NCBI GenBank assembly: GCA_023381895.1
Contig: JAMCTA010000148.1
Span: 23,038 to 87,037 of the forward strand
DNA from: Chloroflexota bacterium
GTDB taxonomy: Bacteria; Chloroflexota; UBA4733
DNA: 64,000 nucleotides
Direction of reading: 5' to 3'
In this document: positions 52,772 through 61,629 of the stretch, in pieces
Numbering within the stretch: the first letter of the stretch is position 1
Layout: every line of letters begins with the position of its first letter
The notes under the pieces: model-generated
Database searches by the model: none
Told to the model about the DNA's origin: nothing
What the model saw: only the letters and a program-made list of their open reading frames with translations
Translations under genes and position numbers: made by a program

Positions 52772-53596
52772 ACGACTCCGCTCAGACCGCAGCGCTCCTC
52801 TCAGTGGCTCCAAAGGTCCGTCGCGAACACTCACCTTCCCAGCCACATTCGAGAGTGGAAGCTCTCTGGACCTCCCGTCATCTTCCTGCACGGCCTGGGT
52901 GTCGATGGGACCGTCTGGCAGGCAATCACCCGGCGCTACTTCGCGGGATGTCACGTCTTCGCCTTGGACCTGCGGGGCCATGGCCTGAGTGTGCATCCTC
53001 CAAGACCCTATCGCTCTCAAGACTTCGTAGATGATGCCGTCGCAACGGTGCGGTGGATCGTACAACATCACGGAACGTGCACGGTCATTGGCCATTCTCT
53101 CGGCGCAATTGTTGCGGCAGGCATAGCTGTACAGGCTGCTGACACCGTTGCTAACGTCGTCCTCGTAGATCCCCCGTGGGCGGGACCAGGTCCCATCATC
53201 CCGTATATCTCCGATATTCTTGAGTCGTTGCCACGCGGTGAACAGGCTGTCATGGAAGTTGTGCGCCGTTATCAGCCGGAGCTTGGTGAGCTGCTCAGTG
53301 GAGTGCAGGCACGCATGTGGCTCAACACCGCTCCCGGCGTCCTAGAAACGATCCTCATCACGCCTGAAGACGTGTTTGTGTTACCGACCTTACTCCCGGG
53401 AGTCCTCCAACCGGTGCTCGTTCTCGCTGCCGATCCGTCTCTCGACGCAAGAATCTCACCGGACCAGGTCCAGCACATCATCCATACCCTCCCCCAGGTC
53501 AAAGTTGTCACAGTTGCCGGCTCAGGTCACGTCATTCATGCCCAGAAGCCAAAACAGTTTGCTGACGCCGTCTTGGACTTTCTCGGAGCCGGATGA
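52772..53596 (+). CDS. Alpha/beta hydrolase, start codon apparently ACG
   Basis: The continuous reading frame encodes the full fold: PPVIFLHGLGVDGTVWQ (HG motif), VFALDLRGHGLS, VIGHSLGAIVA with the nucleophile Ser, an acidic strand VLVLAADPSLDARIS and GSGHVIH with the catalytic His. The first in-frame ATG, GTG or TTG is TTG at 52964, which would remove the HG motif. Upstream of it the frame stays open to beyond 52733 with no standard start. AGGAGG at 52761-52766 is followed after five bases by ACG at 52772, giving 274 residues of the expected length. I therefore annotate ACG, with an ATT at 52733 or a sequencing change as alternatives. Confidence 0.7.
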   Translation, partial: TTPLRPQRSSQWLQRSVANTHLPSHIREWKLSGPPVIFLHGLGVDGTVWQAITRRYFAGCHVFALDLRGHGLSVHPPRPYRSQDFVDDAVATVRWIVQHHGTCTVIGHSLGAIVAAGIAVQAADTVANVVLVDPPWAGPGPIIPYISDILESLPRGEQAVMEVVRRYQPELGELLSGVQARMWLNTAPGVLETILITPEDVFVLPTLLPGVLQPVLVLAADPSLDARISPDQVQHIIHTLPQVKVVTVAGSGHVIHAQKPKQFADAVLDFLGAG

Positions 53597-53951
53597 TCTC
53601 AGAATAGTCGCCTTGTGTCTACAAGACCCAACACCCAACCGCGACCTCGAAACAATAAATGACGAGGTCGTGCGAAGGCGCACATCTCAAATGGTTCTTG
53701 CTGCTGCTCACCCAGGTAAAGAAGAATATGAGACACCGACCTTAGGAGCTTTCGTCGGGTTAGACAGGTAAAGAAGAATATGAGACACCGACCTTAGGAG
53801 CTTTCGTCGGGTTAGAGTAGCATAATGCATGCAGAGTGAGGGAAGGATGCGGAAAGCGTCGTGCGCTCGGCAGTGAATGTGAGGAAGATCTAGAGGGCAG
53901 CTTACCACTCGGCATCGCTTCCACCTGCCCGCTTTCGGGAGGAGGAGTACT
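53597..53951. other. 355-base intergenic region ahead of the isoprenoid genes
   Basis: No protein-like frame. It contains a hairpin-forming pair CGACCTCG (53642-53649) and CGAGGTCG (53663-53670) just after the hydrolase gene, the 52-base tandem duplication listed separately, and a -10-like CATAAT at 53821-53826. It ends in GGAGGAGG ahead of the GTG at 53952. Confidence 0.5.
53713..53816. repeat. Perfect 52-base tandem duplication (two copies)
   Basis: Copy one is 53713-53764 and copy two 53765-53816, both beginning CAGGTAAAGAAGAATATGAG and ending GTCGGGTTAGA. Each contains a short inverted pair CCGAC...GTCGG. The copies are identical, so the event is recent or the sequence is maintained. Confidence 0.95.
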
Positions 53952-54968
53952 GTGCTTGCGGCAGAGCGTAAGCGTCTGTTGGAAGCAGAGCAACTGACGC
54001 TCACCGGCATTCATGATTACCTCGTGGGAGGTCTAGCGCGTCGGGAGAGTGTCAGCCACACGTTGCGCGAGGCGTGTCTCTACGCTGTCGGCCCGCAGGG
54101 GAAGATGATTCGGCCTGCGTTGATGCTCGAAGCGTGCCGGTCCGTCGGTGGTAACCCAGAGCAGATACTCCCCGCTGTTGCCGGAACGGAGTACGGTCAT
54201 ACCGCCAGTCTCATTCATGACGACCTCATCGATGGGGACAGCATCCGTCGTGGTCAGGAAGCAGTCCACCGTAGGTTTGGCGTCGATTACGCTATTCTCG
54301 GCGGTGATTATCTCATCTTTCAGACCTACCTCTGCTTCACGCGCTGCTATGAGCTTGGTGTATCGAGCGATCGGGTTGTTCGGGCCATCAGGATCCTGTC
54401 GGAAACGTGCCTTGATATGTGTGAAGGGCAGGCGCTGGAGGTAGAGCTCGCAGGGAATTGTAGGATGACGCAGCAGCAATATATGGCAGTCATCCACCGT
54501 AAGACGGCAACATTTACGTCAAGCGCCGCAGAGATCGGCGGGGTCCTAGGGGGTGGCACGGAATCGCAGATGCAAGCTCTGCGTCAGTACGGGATTCAGC
54601 TCGGTCTGGCGTTTCAAATTACCGATGATATACTGCCGTACATCGAAGATCCTTCTACCCTGCGGAAGCCGGCAGACAGCGACCTAGCCAATCGACGTGT
54701 CACTCTTCCTATCATCTATGCGCTTCAGCTTTGTGCCCCAGAAGAGCGGGCTTGGATTGAAGCGCTGTTCAGCGTAAGGCATCCAGACGTCCAGGAGCAT
54801 GAACGGCTGGCGCAACTGGTGCGCCGCTGTGGGGCCGCCAATCGCGCTCTGGACGATGCCCGGCGAGCGTCCTATGAGGCAACGCGCCAGGTCGAGCAGC
54901 TCCCGCACACACCAAGTCGTGACCTCTTGAGCGCGCTCGCAGACCTGGCAGTCGAGCGACACAGGTAA
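53952..54968 (+). CDS. Polyprenyl diphosphate synthase
   Basis: 338 residues from a GTG with GGAGGAGG upstream. Adds isopentenyl units to allylic diphosphates. First Asp-rich motif SLIHDDLIDGDSIRRG and second FQITDDILPYIED are intact; GKMIRPALMLE is the conserved N-terminal block. Ala occupies the fifth residue before the first DD, which leaves room for long products. That suggests C20 or longer rather than farnesyl, but product length cannot be fixed by eye. It opens a same-strand run with acyltransferase, cyclase, UbiA and dxs, with six bases to the next gene. Confidence 0.93.
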   Translation: MLAAERKRLLEAEQLTLTGIHDYLVGGLARRESVSHTLREACLYAVGPQGKMIRPALMLEACRSVGGNPEQILPAVAGTEYGHTASLIHDDLIDGDSIRRGQEAVHRRFGVDYAILGGDYLIFQTYLCFTRCYELGVSSDRVVRAIRILSETCLDMCEGQALEVELAGNCRMTQQQYMAVIHRKTATFTSSAAEIGGVLGGGTESQMQALRQYGIQLGLAFQITDDILPYIEDPSTLRKPADSDLANRRVTLPIIYALQLCAPEERAWIEALFSVRHPDVQEHERLAQLVRRCGAANRALDDARRASYEATRQVEQLPHTPSRDLLSALADLAVERHR

Positions 54969-54973
54969 CGCCC

Positions 54974-55870
54974 GTGTGGTCTTCTGGTTCTGCCCGCCTC
55001 GCGGGCAAAATTGGGGTCAGAGCGGGTTTCTGCATGACGCGTCTGCCCAGGTGGGTGCTGGTGCACGCTTCTGGAGGGCTCGGTCTCCTCTTCACTCTCG
55101 CCTTCTGGCAGAAAGAGCGTGCCGTAACGAGAAACCTTTCCCTCCTCCTAGGCATACATGCAGAAGATCGTAGGGCGAAGAGATTGGCAAAGCAGGTTTT
55201 CCGGCATTATGTCAGAATGAGCTTCGAGGTTTTGGAGCTACCCACCCTGTCTGACGCGACACTCCTTGAGCGTTGCACCATGACCGGACTTGAGCACCTC
55301 GAAGCAGCGTTGAGGAAAGGGCACGGTGCCATTCTCGCGGTTCCGCATATGGGCAACTGGGATGCCGCCGCGCGTGTCTGCAGCGCTCTCGGGCATCCAA
55401 TTACTGTCGTAGCCAATGATGATTGGGCGGCACATTTTGCGCGTGCCCTGCGCGAGCGGCCTGGCGTCAGGGTAATCACCCGTCATAGGTCGGCACGACC
55501 CTTATACGCCGCGTTGCGTCGGAACGAGGCGATTGGTCTTGTCGCTGATCTTGCGCCGATAGATGTTCCCGCCGTCCACGTGGAGTTTGCGGGACAGCTC
55601 GCCCTCTTCCCTACTGGCCCAGTACGACTCTCATTGCGTACAGGCGCTCCAATTCTGCCCTGCATCTGCGTACACAGGCATTGGGGAGAGTTCCAGGTCC
55701 TTGTTGGTCCACCTCTTCGCACGGAAGATTCTCTATGGACATCCTCCGCCGTACAAGACGTGACACAGCAGCTCGCAGAACGCTTCGAGCAGTTTGCTCG
55801 AGCCTACCCTGAACAATGGTACGTCATGAGTCGACCGAAGGAGCCGGCCTGTGATGCTGCGGCAACCTAG
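54974..55870 (+). CDS. LpxL/HtrB-like lysophospholipid acyltransferase
   Basis: 298 residues from a GTG six bases after the prenyl synthase. The motif VPHMGNWDAAARV is the HxxxxD acyltransferase site of the LpxL/PatA family; GVRVITRHRSARPLYAAL and PTGPVRLSLRTGAPILP are the later conserved segments. Members acylate lipid A or phosphatidylinositol mannosides; a Chloroflexota member would act on a different acceptor. It overlaps the cyclase gene by 17 bases, a sign of close coupling. A short N-terminal hydrophobic stretch may anchor it to the membrane. Confidence 0.85.
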   Translation: MWSSGSARLAGKIGVRAGFCMTRLPRWVLVHASGGLGLLFTLAFWQKERAVTRNLSLLLGIHAEDRRAKRLAKQVFRHYVRMSFEVLELPTLSDATLLERCTMTGLEHLEAALRKGHGAILAVPHMGNWDAAARVCSALGHPITVVANDDWAAHFARALRERPGVRVITRHRSARPLYAALRRNEAIGLVADLAPIDVPAVHVEFAGQLALFPTGPVRLSLRTGAPILPCICVHRHWGEFQVLVGPPLRTEDSLWTSSAVQDVTQQLAERFEQFARAYPEQWYVMSRPKEPACDAAAT

Positions 55871-57560
55871 CCGACCCACCACTAGGACAAACGGTACGAC
55901 TGCATCCCTCAGCGATGACGTAGCTTGCGCAATACATCAGTGCTGGGAATTTCTCGATGCCCAGCGCCGCCCTAACGGATCTTGGGTCGGTGAGCTCTCC
56001 AGTTCTGCGTTAGCCACAGCTATGGCGATACTCTCACTCCGCCGAGGCACACTGGCACGGCCAGACCGCCTGGAGTCCGCCGTGACTTGGCTTCTCAAGC
56101 ATCAGCACACGGACGGGGGGTGGGGTGACGCCATCAACGACGCAAGTACCATCAATTCGACTGCACTGGCAGTTGCGGCCCTCGTCGACGTCAATGAGCA
56201 GGAGCACTCACAGGCTATTCAACGGGGAAAGGAGTGGCTTCAGCAGGTGGGGGGCTTCGCGGCGATCAACGACCCTCGTCGAGCAACACTCAGTGGGCCG
56301 TGTCGTACCGCATGGGCAGTCGTTGGGCTCGTGCCGTGGCCAGCCATCCAACCTCTGCCCCTGGAAATCGTCCTCCTACCCAAACCTATTCGCAACACGG
56401 TATCGACAACATTCCCTGCATTCTTGAGTTTGTCACTTCTCCACGATCGCTATCGCCCTTTTGGTCAACCACGTCACGCACTGCGGCGGGCGGTAGAACG
56501 GTGGGGCGTTCGATGGCTCCGTCGAGCACAATGCTCGAACGGAGGGTTCGAAGAGTCTGCCTTCCTGACCGCGCTGATCGCACTTTGTCTGCAGGGTACT
56601 AAGGGTGACGACATTGCCTTTCGTGCGGAGCAGTTCGTCGTCGCAGCTCAGCGAGCTGATGGAAGCTGGCCCATTGACCGAGACCTGGAAAACTTTGATA
56701 GTGCGCTGGCCGTGATCGCAGCACGTGCGTGCGGTCGCGAGTCACACGTATCTGCTGATAGAGCGCTCACACAATGGTTTATCGAGTCACAGTTCCAAGA
56801 AGTGTGCTTCCCTACCCAGGCACAACCTGGAGGTTGGGCTTGGGCTCGTCCGGGCGGTTGGCCTGATCTCGACGATACATCCGTTGCCCTTAGGGCCTTA
56901 GTTCGCCTCGGTGTACCTCCGTCCGATCCCATCATCCGACGTGGCATCGACTTTGCTCGGTGGATGCAGAACCGAGATGGGTCGTGGTCAACCTTTGTGA
57001 AGAATTCAAGAGTCCCCTTCGATCGCCCGTGTCCGTACATCACGGGGCACGTTCTGACGGCCCTGGCCGAGTGCGGTCTCAGCGCCGGTGATCCTACCGT
57101 GGTGCGGGCCCTCAGGTATCTCCGACGAGTCCAGCAGTCAGATGGCTCGTTTGAAGCCATCTGGTTTCGCAACTATGCGGCAGGTACGGCGAGCGTTCTG
57201 GAAGCTCTAAGCCTGTTCCAGTTGTCAGATACGCCGGCCGCCCAGCGAGCGGTACAGTGGATTCTGGCGCAACAACAATCAGCCGGGGGATGGGGAGGAA
57301 CAATCCGCCTCGCGCCCACCGTCGAGGAAACTGCCTGGTGCCTGATCGCACTCATGGCCGCTACCAGACTGAAATACGTCGAAACATTGCATCGTGGCGT
57401 GCGCTGGCTGTGTGACACGCAATTCTCTGACGGAACCTGGCCTCCCGCTGCCGTTGGTCTCTACTTCAGCACCCTGTGGTACACCGACTCCATGCTGGCT
57501 ATTGCTCTTCCGGCACAGGCTCTGGGCATGTTCCGCCTGCTGACGAGCGGGGGCTCGTAA
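55854..57560 (+). CDS. Class II terpene cyclase of the squalene-hopene cyclase family
   Basis: 568 residues from the ATG at 55854 (GTG at 55851 is one codon longer). The catalytic acid motif DLDDTS is at 338-343. Multiple QW-type repeats are visible (QHTDGGW, QRADGSW, QNRDGSW, QQSAGGWGG, QFSDGTW) and an ending LYFSTLWYTDSMLAIALPAQ matches the FPLxALG end of SHC. It is about 60 residues shorter than typical SHC. No squalene synthase or squalene-forming gene is in the window, so the substrate could be a linear prenyl diphosphate (diterpene class II) instead of squalene. Its neighbours, polyprenyl synthase before and UbiA after (TAATG overlap), support a dedicated terpenoid. Confidence 0.88.
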   Translation: MLRQPSRPTTRTNGTTASLSDDVACAIHQCWEFLDAQRRPNGSWVGELSSSALATAMAILSLRRGTLARPDRLESAVTWLLKHQHTDGGWGDAINDASTINSTALAVAALVDVNEQEHSQAIQRGKEWLQQVGGFAAINDPRRATLSGPCRTAWAVVGLVPWPAIQPLPLEIVLLPKPIRNTVSTTFPAFLSLSLLHDRYRPFGQPRHALRRAVERWGVRWLRRAQCSNGGFEESAFLTALIALCLQGTKGDDIAFRAEQFVVAAQRADGSWPIDRDLENFDSALAVIAARACGRESHVSADRALTQWFIESQFQEVCFPTQAQPGGWAWARPGGWPDLDDTSVALRALVRLGVPPSDPIIRRGIDFARWMQNRDGSWSTFVKNSRVPFDRPCPYITGHVLTALAECGLSAGDPTVVRALRYLRRVQQSDGSFEAIWFRNYAAGTASVLEALSLFQLSDTPAAQRAVQWILAQQQSAGGWGGTIRLAPTVEETAWCLIALMAATRLKYVETLHRGVRWLCDTQFSDGTWPPAAVGLYFSTLWYTDSMLAIALPAQALGMFRLLTSGGS

Positions 57561-58648
57561 TGTCTGGCTCGCTGGCTCTCCGCGTCAAGCTCCGTGCCTA
57601 TCTCGAAGCAGCAAGGCCCTATACGCTGTTTCACGCGGGCACACTCGCCTTAGCGAGTGGCCTCGTGGCCACGGACGGTCACCTCAACGTTGGTCGAGCA
57701 GCGCTCATCTGGTTCACACCTACTACCGGCTGGCTGGCAGGTCTCGCTACCTCCGACTACTTTGACCGGGAGCTCGATCGCATCGAGAAGCCACACCGCC
57801 CGATTCCTTCGGGAAGGATCGGTCAGCGCGAGGCTCTCCTCCTGATGATTGGGCTGATCGCTGCGGGCTTTCTCCTGTCACTCGCACTCTCCTGGCGTGT
57901 CTTCTTGCTGGCATGGGTAGTGATGTTGCTTGGCATTGCCTATGCCCGCCTGCTCAAGGCGAGGGGATTCCTCGGTCATCTTGACAGAGGAATGCTAGCA
58001 GTTTGCACCGTGATCTTCGGCAGTATCGCGGCTACCGGCGGCATCTCGTCCTCCATCGTGCCGCTGGTAATCGTCTTCTTCTTCCACGACACTTTCACGA
58101 ATCTACTCGGTGCGGTGCGTGACGTGGAGGGAGATCAGGCTGCGGGCTATCGGACAGTTCCCGTGCGTTACGGCGTGCCTTTCACACTTGTCGTGGCCTG
58201 CACGCTGCTATTGGTGTGGGGAAGCGCTCTCGCAATCGTAGCGATTCGGGGGCAATGGCCCATCCTTTCACTGGCTTATGGAGGAATCTCGTTATGTCTT
58301 GCACTGTCTGCACTCATCGCCATCGCCTGGAGTCAGAGAGACAGTGATGAGCATACTCTGGGCACACGCTCACCGCGCCGCCAGCGCGCTCTACGAGCCC
58401 ATAAGCTCCTGGTTGGTGAGCGGTTACTATTGTCGAATGCCTTTCTTGCATCGACGGTGTCAATTGAAGTGAGTGTTCTTCTGGTGGCCGTACTGGTGGT
58501 TCCGACTTTGTGGGCTCAGTTTGCACTCCGTGACCAGTACGAATTTGCTCAGTTACATCTACAACCACGGGTTGGCGATTCAGATGTATCGCCAAGGTTA
58601 GAGGAGGAAGACCATGAGCCTGCTGGAGCGTGTCCATGGACCGCATGA
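57560..58648 (+). CDS. UbiA-family prenyltransferase
   Basis: 362 residues, nine predicted helices, ATG at 57560 overlapping the cyclase stop (TAATG). Metal-diphosphate motifs are SDYFDRELDRIEKPHRPIPS (residues about 67-86) and AVRDVEGDQAAGYRTVPVRY (about 188-207). The first closely resembles digeranylgeranylglyceryl phosphate synthase and other membrane prenyltransferases. Position beside a cyclase and long-chain prenyl synthase suggests it attaches a polyprenyl or cyclised prenyl group to a lipid or aromatic acceptor. The C-terminal 35 residues overlap the dxs start, so the stop is not separated from it. Confidence 0.88.
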   Translation: MSGSLALRVKLRAYLEAARPYTLFHAGTLALASGLVATDGHLNVGRAALIWFTPTTGWLAGLATSDYFDRELDRIEKPHRPIPSGRIGQREALLLMIGLIAAGFLLSLALSWRVFLLAWVVMLLGIAYARLLKARGFLGHLDRGMLAVCTVIFGSIAATGGISSSIVPLVIVFFFHDTFTNLLGAVRDVEGDQAAGYRTVPVRYGVPFTLVVACTLLLVWGSALAIVAIRGQWPILSLAYGGISLCLALSALIAIAWSQRDSDEHTLGTRSPRRQRALRAHKLLVGERLLLSNAFLASTVSIEVSVLLVAVLVVPTLWAQFALRDQYEFAQLHLQPRVGDSDVSPRLEEEDHEPAGACPWTA

Positions 58649-60494
58649 TCTCAAAGGCTTATCGCCCAGTGAGCTTACGACACTCTCTAAAGAGATTCGA
58701 GCTGTCCTCATGCGGGTTATTCCTCGAAACGGGGGGCACTACGGGCCCAATCTCGGCGCTGTCGAACTGACACTAGCGCTTCATCGCGCCTTCGAGAGCC
58801 CGCGAGATCGCCTCTTTTGGGACGTAGGGCATCAGAGCTACCCGCACAAGCTCGTCACAGGCCGCATCAACGACTTTGAGACGCTGCGACAGTTCGGTGG
58901 CCTCTTCGGATATCCATCGCCGGCAGAGAGCGAGCACGACCCTGTGTTCACCGCCCACGCTGGCCACGCTGTGTCCTTCGCCACCGGTATCGCCGTCGCC
59001 AATCAAGTGCTCCACAAAGAAGGAGAAGCAGTTGCCATCGTAGGTGATGGGGCGATGACGGCAGGGATGGTCTACGAAGCGCTGGATCACCTTGGCGGGA
59101 TGGGCAGCCACGTTATCGTCGTGCTCAATGACAATGGGATGTCCATCTCAGAGAATGTGGGAGCCCTGCCATCCCATCTCAAGCGGGTTGCTGACGGAGC
59201 AAAGTCTCACGACATTCGTTGCATGTGGGAGTCGTTCGATATTTCCTACATCGGACCGGTAGATGGCCACAACATCGAAGCCATGGAAGAGGCTTTCGTG
59301 AAGGCTAAGCAAACCCCCGGTCCCGTTCTTGTACACGTTCTGACCGTTAAGGGAAAGGGTGATCCTCTCGCCGAGGCGGATAAGGCGAGCTGGCACGATA
59401 TGGGTCCAGCGACAAGTGACACTGCAAAGCCACGCATATCGTCGTGGTCGCACTTCGCCGCAAGCGCCATCGTCAGGGAAGCGCAACGAGATCCCCGGAT
59501 CGTTGCGATCACCGCTGCCATGGCGAAGGGCACCGGGCTCGCGGCTTTTCAGCAGCGCTTTCCTGATCGGTTCTTCGACGTTGGCATTGCGGAGCAACAC
59601 GCAGTGGCGTTCGCCGCAGGGCTGGCGCGTCAGGGCGCACGACCCTTCGTAGGGATTTACTCGACTTTCCTTCAACGTGCTTACGATCAGTTCATCCACG
59701 ACGTTTGCATTCAGGGGCTTCCGGTCGTCTTCGCGATTGATAGAGCTGGCATCGTCGGTGACGATGGCAAGACGCAGCAGGGAGTCTTCGACTTGTCGTA
59801 CATGCGCTGCATTCCACACATCGTCCTTATGGCACCCAAAGACGAGAACGAGCTGCAGCACATGCTCCATACCGCCGCACTCTACGAAGAAGGTCCAATC
59901 GCCGTTCGCTACCCACGCGGGAGCGCTCTCGGCATCGCTCTCGATGTCGAGCCAAAGGCTCTTCCCATCGGCAGGGCGGAAATTGTTCGCCAGGGGCGAG
60001 ATGTCGTTCTATTCGCTATCGGCCTGGGTGTACCTGCTGCTGAGAAAGCGGCGGTTGCTCTGGCTGCACAAGGCGTCAGCGCCATGGTTGTCAATGCACG
60101 CTTCGCGAAACCACTTGATGAAGAGCTTCTACGCTCCCTCGCCAACCAGTGTCCGCGCATCATCACCGTTGAGGAAAATGCTCTAGCCGGCGGATTCGGG
60201 AGTGCTGTCCTAGAGTTCTTCGAACAGGCGGGTATTGACAGCGTCAAGGTCCGGCGCGTCGGCGTGCCTGACGAGTTCGTTGAACACGGCAACCAGGCGC
60301 TTTGGAGACATCACTATGGTCTCGATGCCGAAGGCATCTGCCTCGCAGTCCGAGAATACTTCTCTGAGCTATGCTGCGACAGCACTACAGCACTGCACCA
60401 GTTGACTGCCAATGGAGAAAGCACAAAGCGCGACACCACTACTGAAGGTGAGCGGCAGACGCGCCGTGTCAATCAAGCGCTCTTCGCATCCTGA
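58614..60494 (+). CDS. dxs: 1-deoxy-D-xylulose-5-phosphate synthase
   Basis: First enzyme of the MEP isoprenoid pathway, thiamine-diphosphate dependent, 626 residues. WDVGHQSYPHKLVTGR near residue 64, TPP motif GDGAMTAGMVYEALDHLG with LNDNGMSIS, and the transketolase pyrimidine domain with FDVGIAEQHAVAFAAGLAR and YSTFLQRAYDQFIHDVC. The last 40 residues are a variable hydrophilic tail (TNGES, TTEGERQTRR-like). It starts 35 bases inside the UbiA gene, so the two are translationally linked. Confidence 0.96.
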   Translation: MSLLERVHGPHDLKGLSPSELTTLSKEIRAVLMRVIPRNGGHYGPNLGAVELTLALHRAFESPRDRLFWDVGHQSYPHKLVTGRINDFETLRQFGGLFGYPSPAESEHDPVFTAHAGHAVSFATGIAVANQVLHKEGEAVAIVGDGAMTAGMVYEALDHLGGMGSHVIVVLNDNGMSISENVGALPSHLKRVADGAKSHDIRCMWESFDISYIGPVDGHNIEAMEEAFVKAKQTPGPVLVHVLTVKGKGDPLAEADKASWHDMGPATSDTAKPRISSWSHFAASAIVREAQRDPRIVAITAAMAKGTGLAAFQQRFPDRFFDVGIAEQHAVAFAAGLARQGARPFVGIYSTFLQRAYDQFIHDVCIQGLPVVFAIDRAGIVGDDGKTQQGVFDLSYMRCIPHIVLMAPKDENELQHMLHTAALYEEGPIAVRYPRGSALGIALDVEPKALPIGRAEIVRQGRDVVLFAIGLGVPAAEKAAVALAAQGVSAMVVNARFAKPLDEELLRSLANQCPRIITVEENALAGGFGSAVLEFFEQAGIDSVKVRRVGVPDEFVEHGNQALWRHHYGLDAEGICLAVREYFSELCCDSTTALHQLTANGESTKRDTTTEGERQTRRVNQALFAS

Positions 60495-60530
60495 GCTTCG
60501 TGGCGGTCTGGAATAACGAGGTAGCATCCG

Positions 60531-61556
60531 GTGGCGCTCTCGATTGTGGGCGGCGGAGCCGTCGGATCCTTCATTGCGGCTCGTCTTACTATGCACAAGG
60601 TCTCGTGTGAGCTCGTAGTCAAACCAGAGCACGTTTCGGCGTTTCGCCACGGGGTTCACGTTGCGAGCAAGGGTGCAGCGAAGCTCATCCCAGTTCGAGT
60701 GACCACTGAACCGTCGTCGGAAAATACAAGGGTGCTTGTAACGGTGAAGCTCCCGGATCTGATTCCCACCCTTGAGCGCCTTTCCAAACTGCCCGAGCAT
60801 CCGAAGCGTTCTTACCTACTCGCACAGAACGGTCTCTCCAATCTTGATCGAGCTGCGACCGTCGTTAGCCTCGATCAACTTTGTGCTGCGGTCGTCCTGT
60901 TCGGGGTTACCACGCTCGATATCGGACACGTGGAGCTCAGCCAGCCCGGTCCGGTCGTGGTTGGTACTCCTATTGCAGGAGAACGAACAACCGCCGACGG
61001 CTGGGCCTCAGTCCTCCGTCCGGCGCTGAAGACGATGGTCGTGCAGGACATACGAGCGGTGCAACGCGTCAAGCTTCTCGCCAATCTTACGAATGGTCTA
61101 GCTGCAGCGACAGGTCTCAGTCTTCAAGAGCTCTACAAGTTCCGGGGTGGCGCGCTTTATGGGCTGCGTCTTCTCAAGGAAGGTCTCGACTGTTTTCACC
61201 GGCTCGCAGTTCCATTGGTTGCTCCGGATCCGAGAGTGGAGCTCGCATTACAAGTGGTACCGGAACGCCTCGCTCTGCCAGTTGTGCGGCTGGCTTTCCG
61301 GGGGCTGGCGCGGTCGAAGCCAATCTATCTGTCAGCGCTTCAAAGCATACTTCGTGGTCGACCCCACGAGGTCAATGACCTCAATGGGGAGATCGTCCGC
61401 ATTGCACGACGAATCCAACGACCAGTACCGTACAACTCCACGGTCGTCAAGGCTGTTGAGTCCGTGATACAAAGCGGACGCCCGCCGTGCTTTATCCCAC
61501 TTACCACACTCCTGGAGGAGGCACAACAGGCAGCGCGTGAGTTACGGGGATGGTAG
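60531..61556 (+). CDS. Ketopantoate reductase-like protein (PanE/ApbA family)
   Basis: 341 residues from a GTG. NAD(P) motif IVGGGAVGSFIAARL at the N-terminus; VTVKLPDLIPTLERL and LLAQNGLSNL are typical of ApbA/PanE. The C-terminal helical domain includes KLLANLTNGLAAATGLSLQE with the catalytic Lys/Asn region. The substrate need not be ketopantoate; many family members act on other 2-oxo or 3-keto acids. Located between dxs and degV, 36 bases after dxs; relation to terpenoid genes is by position only. Confidence 0.8.
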   Translation: MALSIVGGGAVGSFIAARLTMHKVSCELVVKPEHVSAFRHGVHVASKGAAKLIPVRVTTEPSSENTRVLVTVKLPDLIPTLERLSKLPEHPKRSYLLAQNGLSNLDRAATVVSLDQLCAAVVLFGVTTLDIGHVELSQPGPVVVGTPIAGERTTADGWASVLRPALKTMVVQDIRAVQRVKLLANLTNGLAAATGLSLQELYKFRGGALYGLRLLKEGLDCFHRLAVPLVAPDPRVELALQVVPERLALPVVRLAFRGLARSKPIYLSALQSILRGRPHEVNDLNGEIVRIARRIQRPVPYNSTVVKAVESVIQSGRPPCFIPLTTLLEEAQQAARELRGW

Positions 61557-61565
61557 GAGGAGGCT

Positions 61566-61616
61566 ATGGCACCTGGAAATCTGTCTGCGACTCCGCAGCG
61601 TGGCTCTTCCCCGTAG
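61566..61616 (+). CDS. Possible 16-codon mini-ORF between panE-like and degV
   Basis: ATG at 61566 follows a strong GGAGGAGG. It reads MAPGNLSATPQRGSSP then TAG. It starts nine bases after the panE-like stop and ends 13 bases before the degV ATG. Position and ribosome site suggest translation and coupling to degV; no similarity known. Confidence 0.35.
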   Translation: MAPGNLSATPQRGSSP

Positions 61617-61629
61617 GTAGGCACTCACC

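Noticed and set aside
52734..52988. Open frame starting TTG at 52734 before the hydrolase
   Set aside because: It is out of frame with the hydrolase and encodes no recognisable protein; the hydrolase fold is in the adjacent frame.
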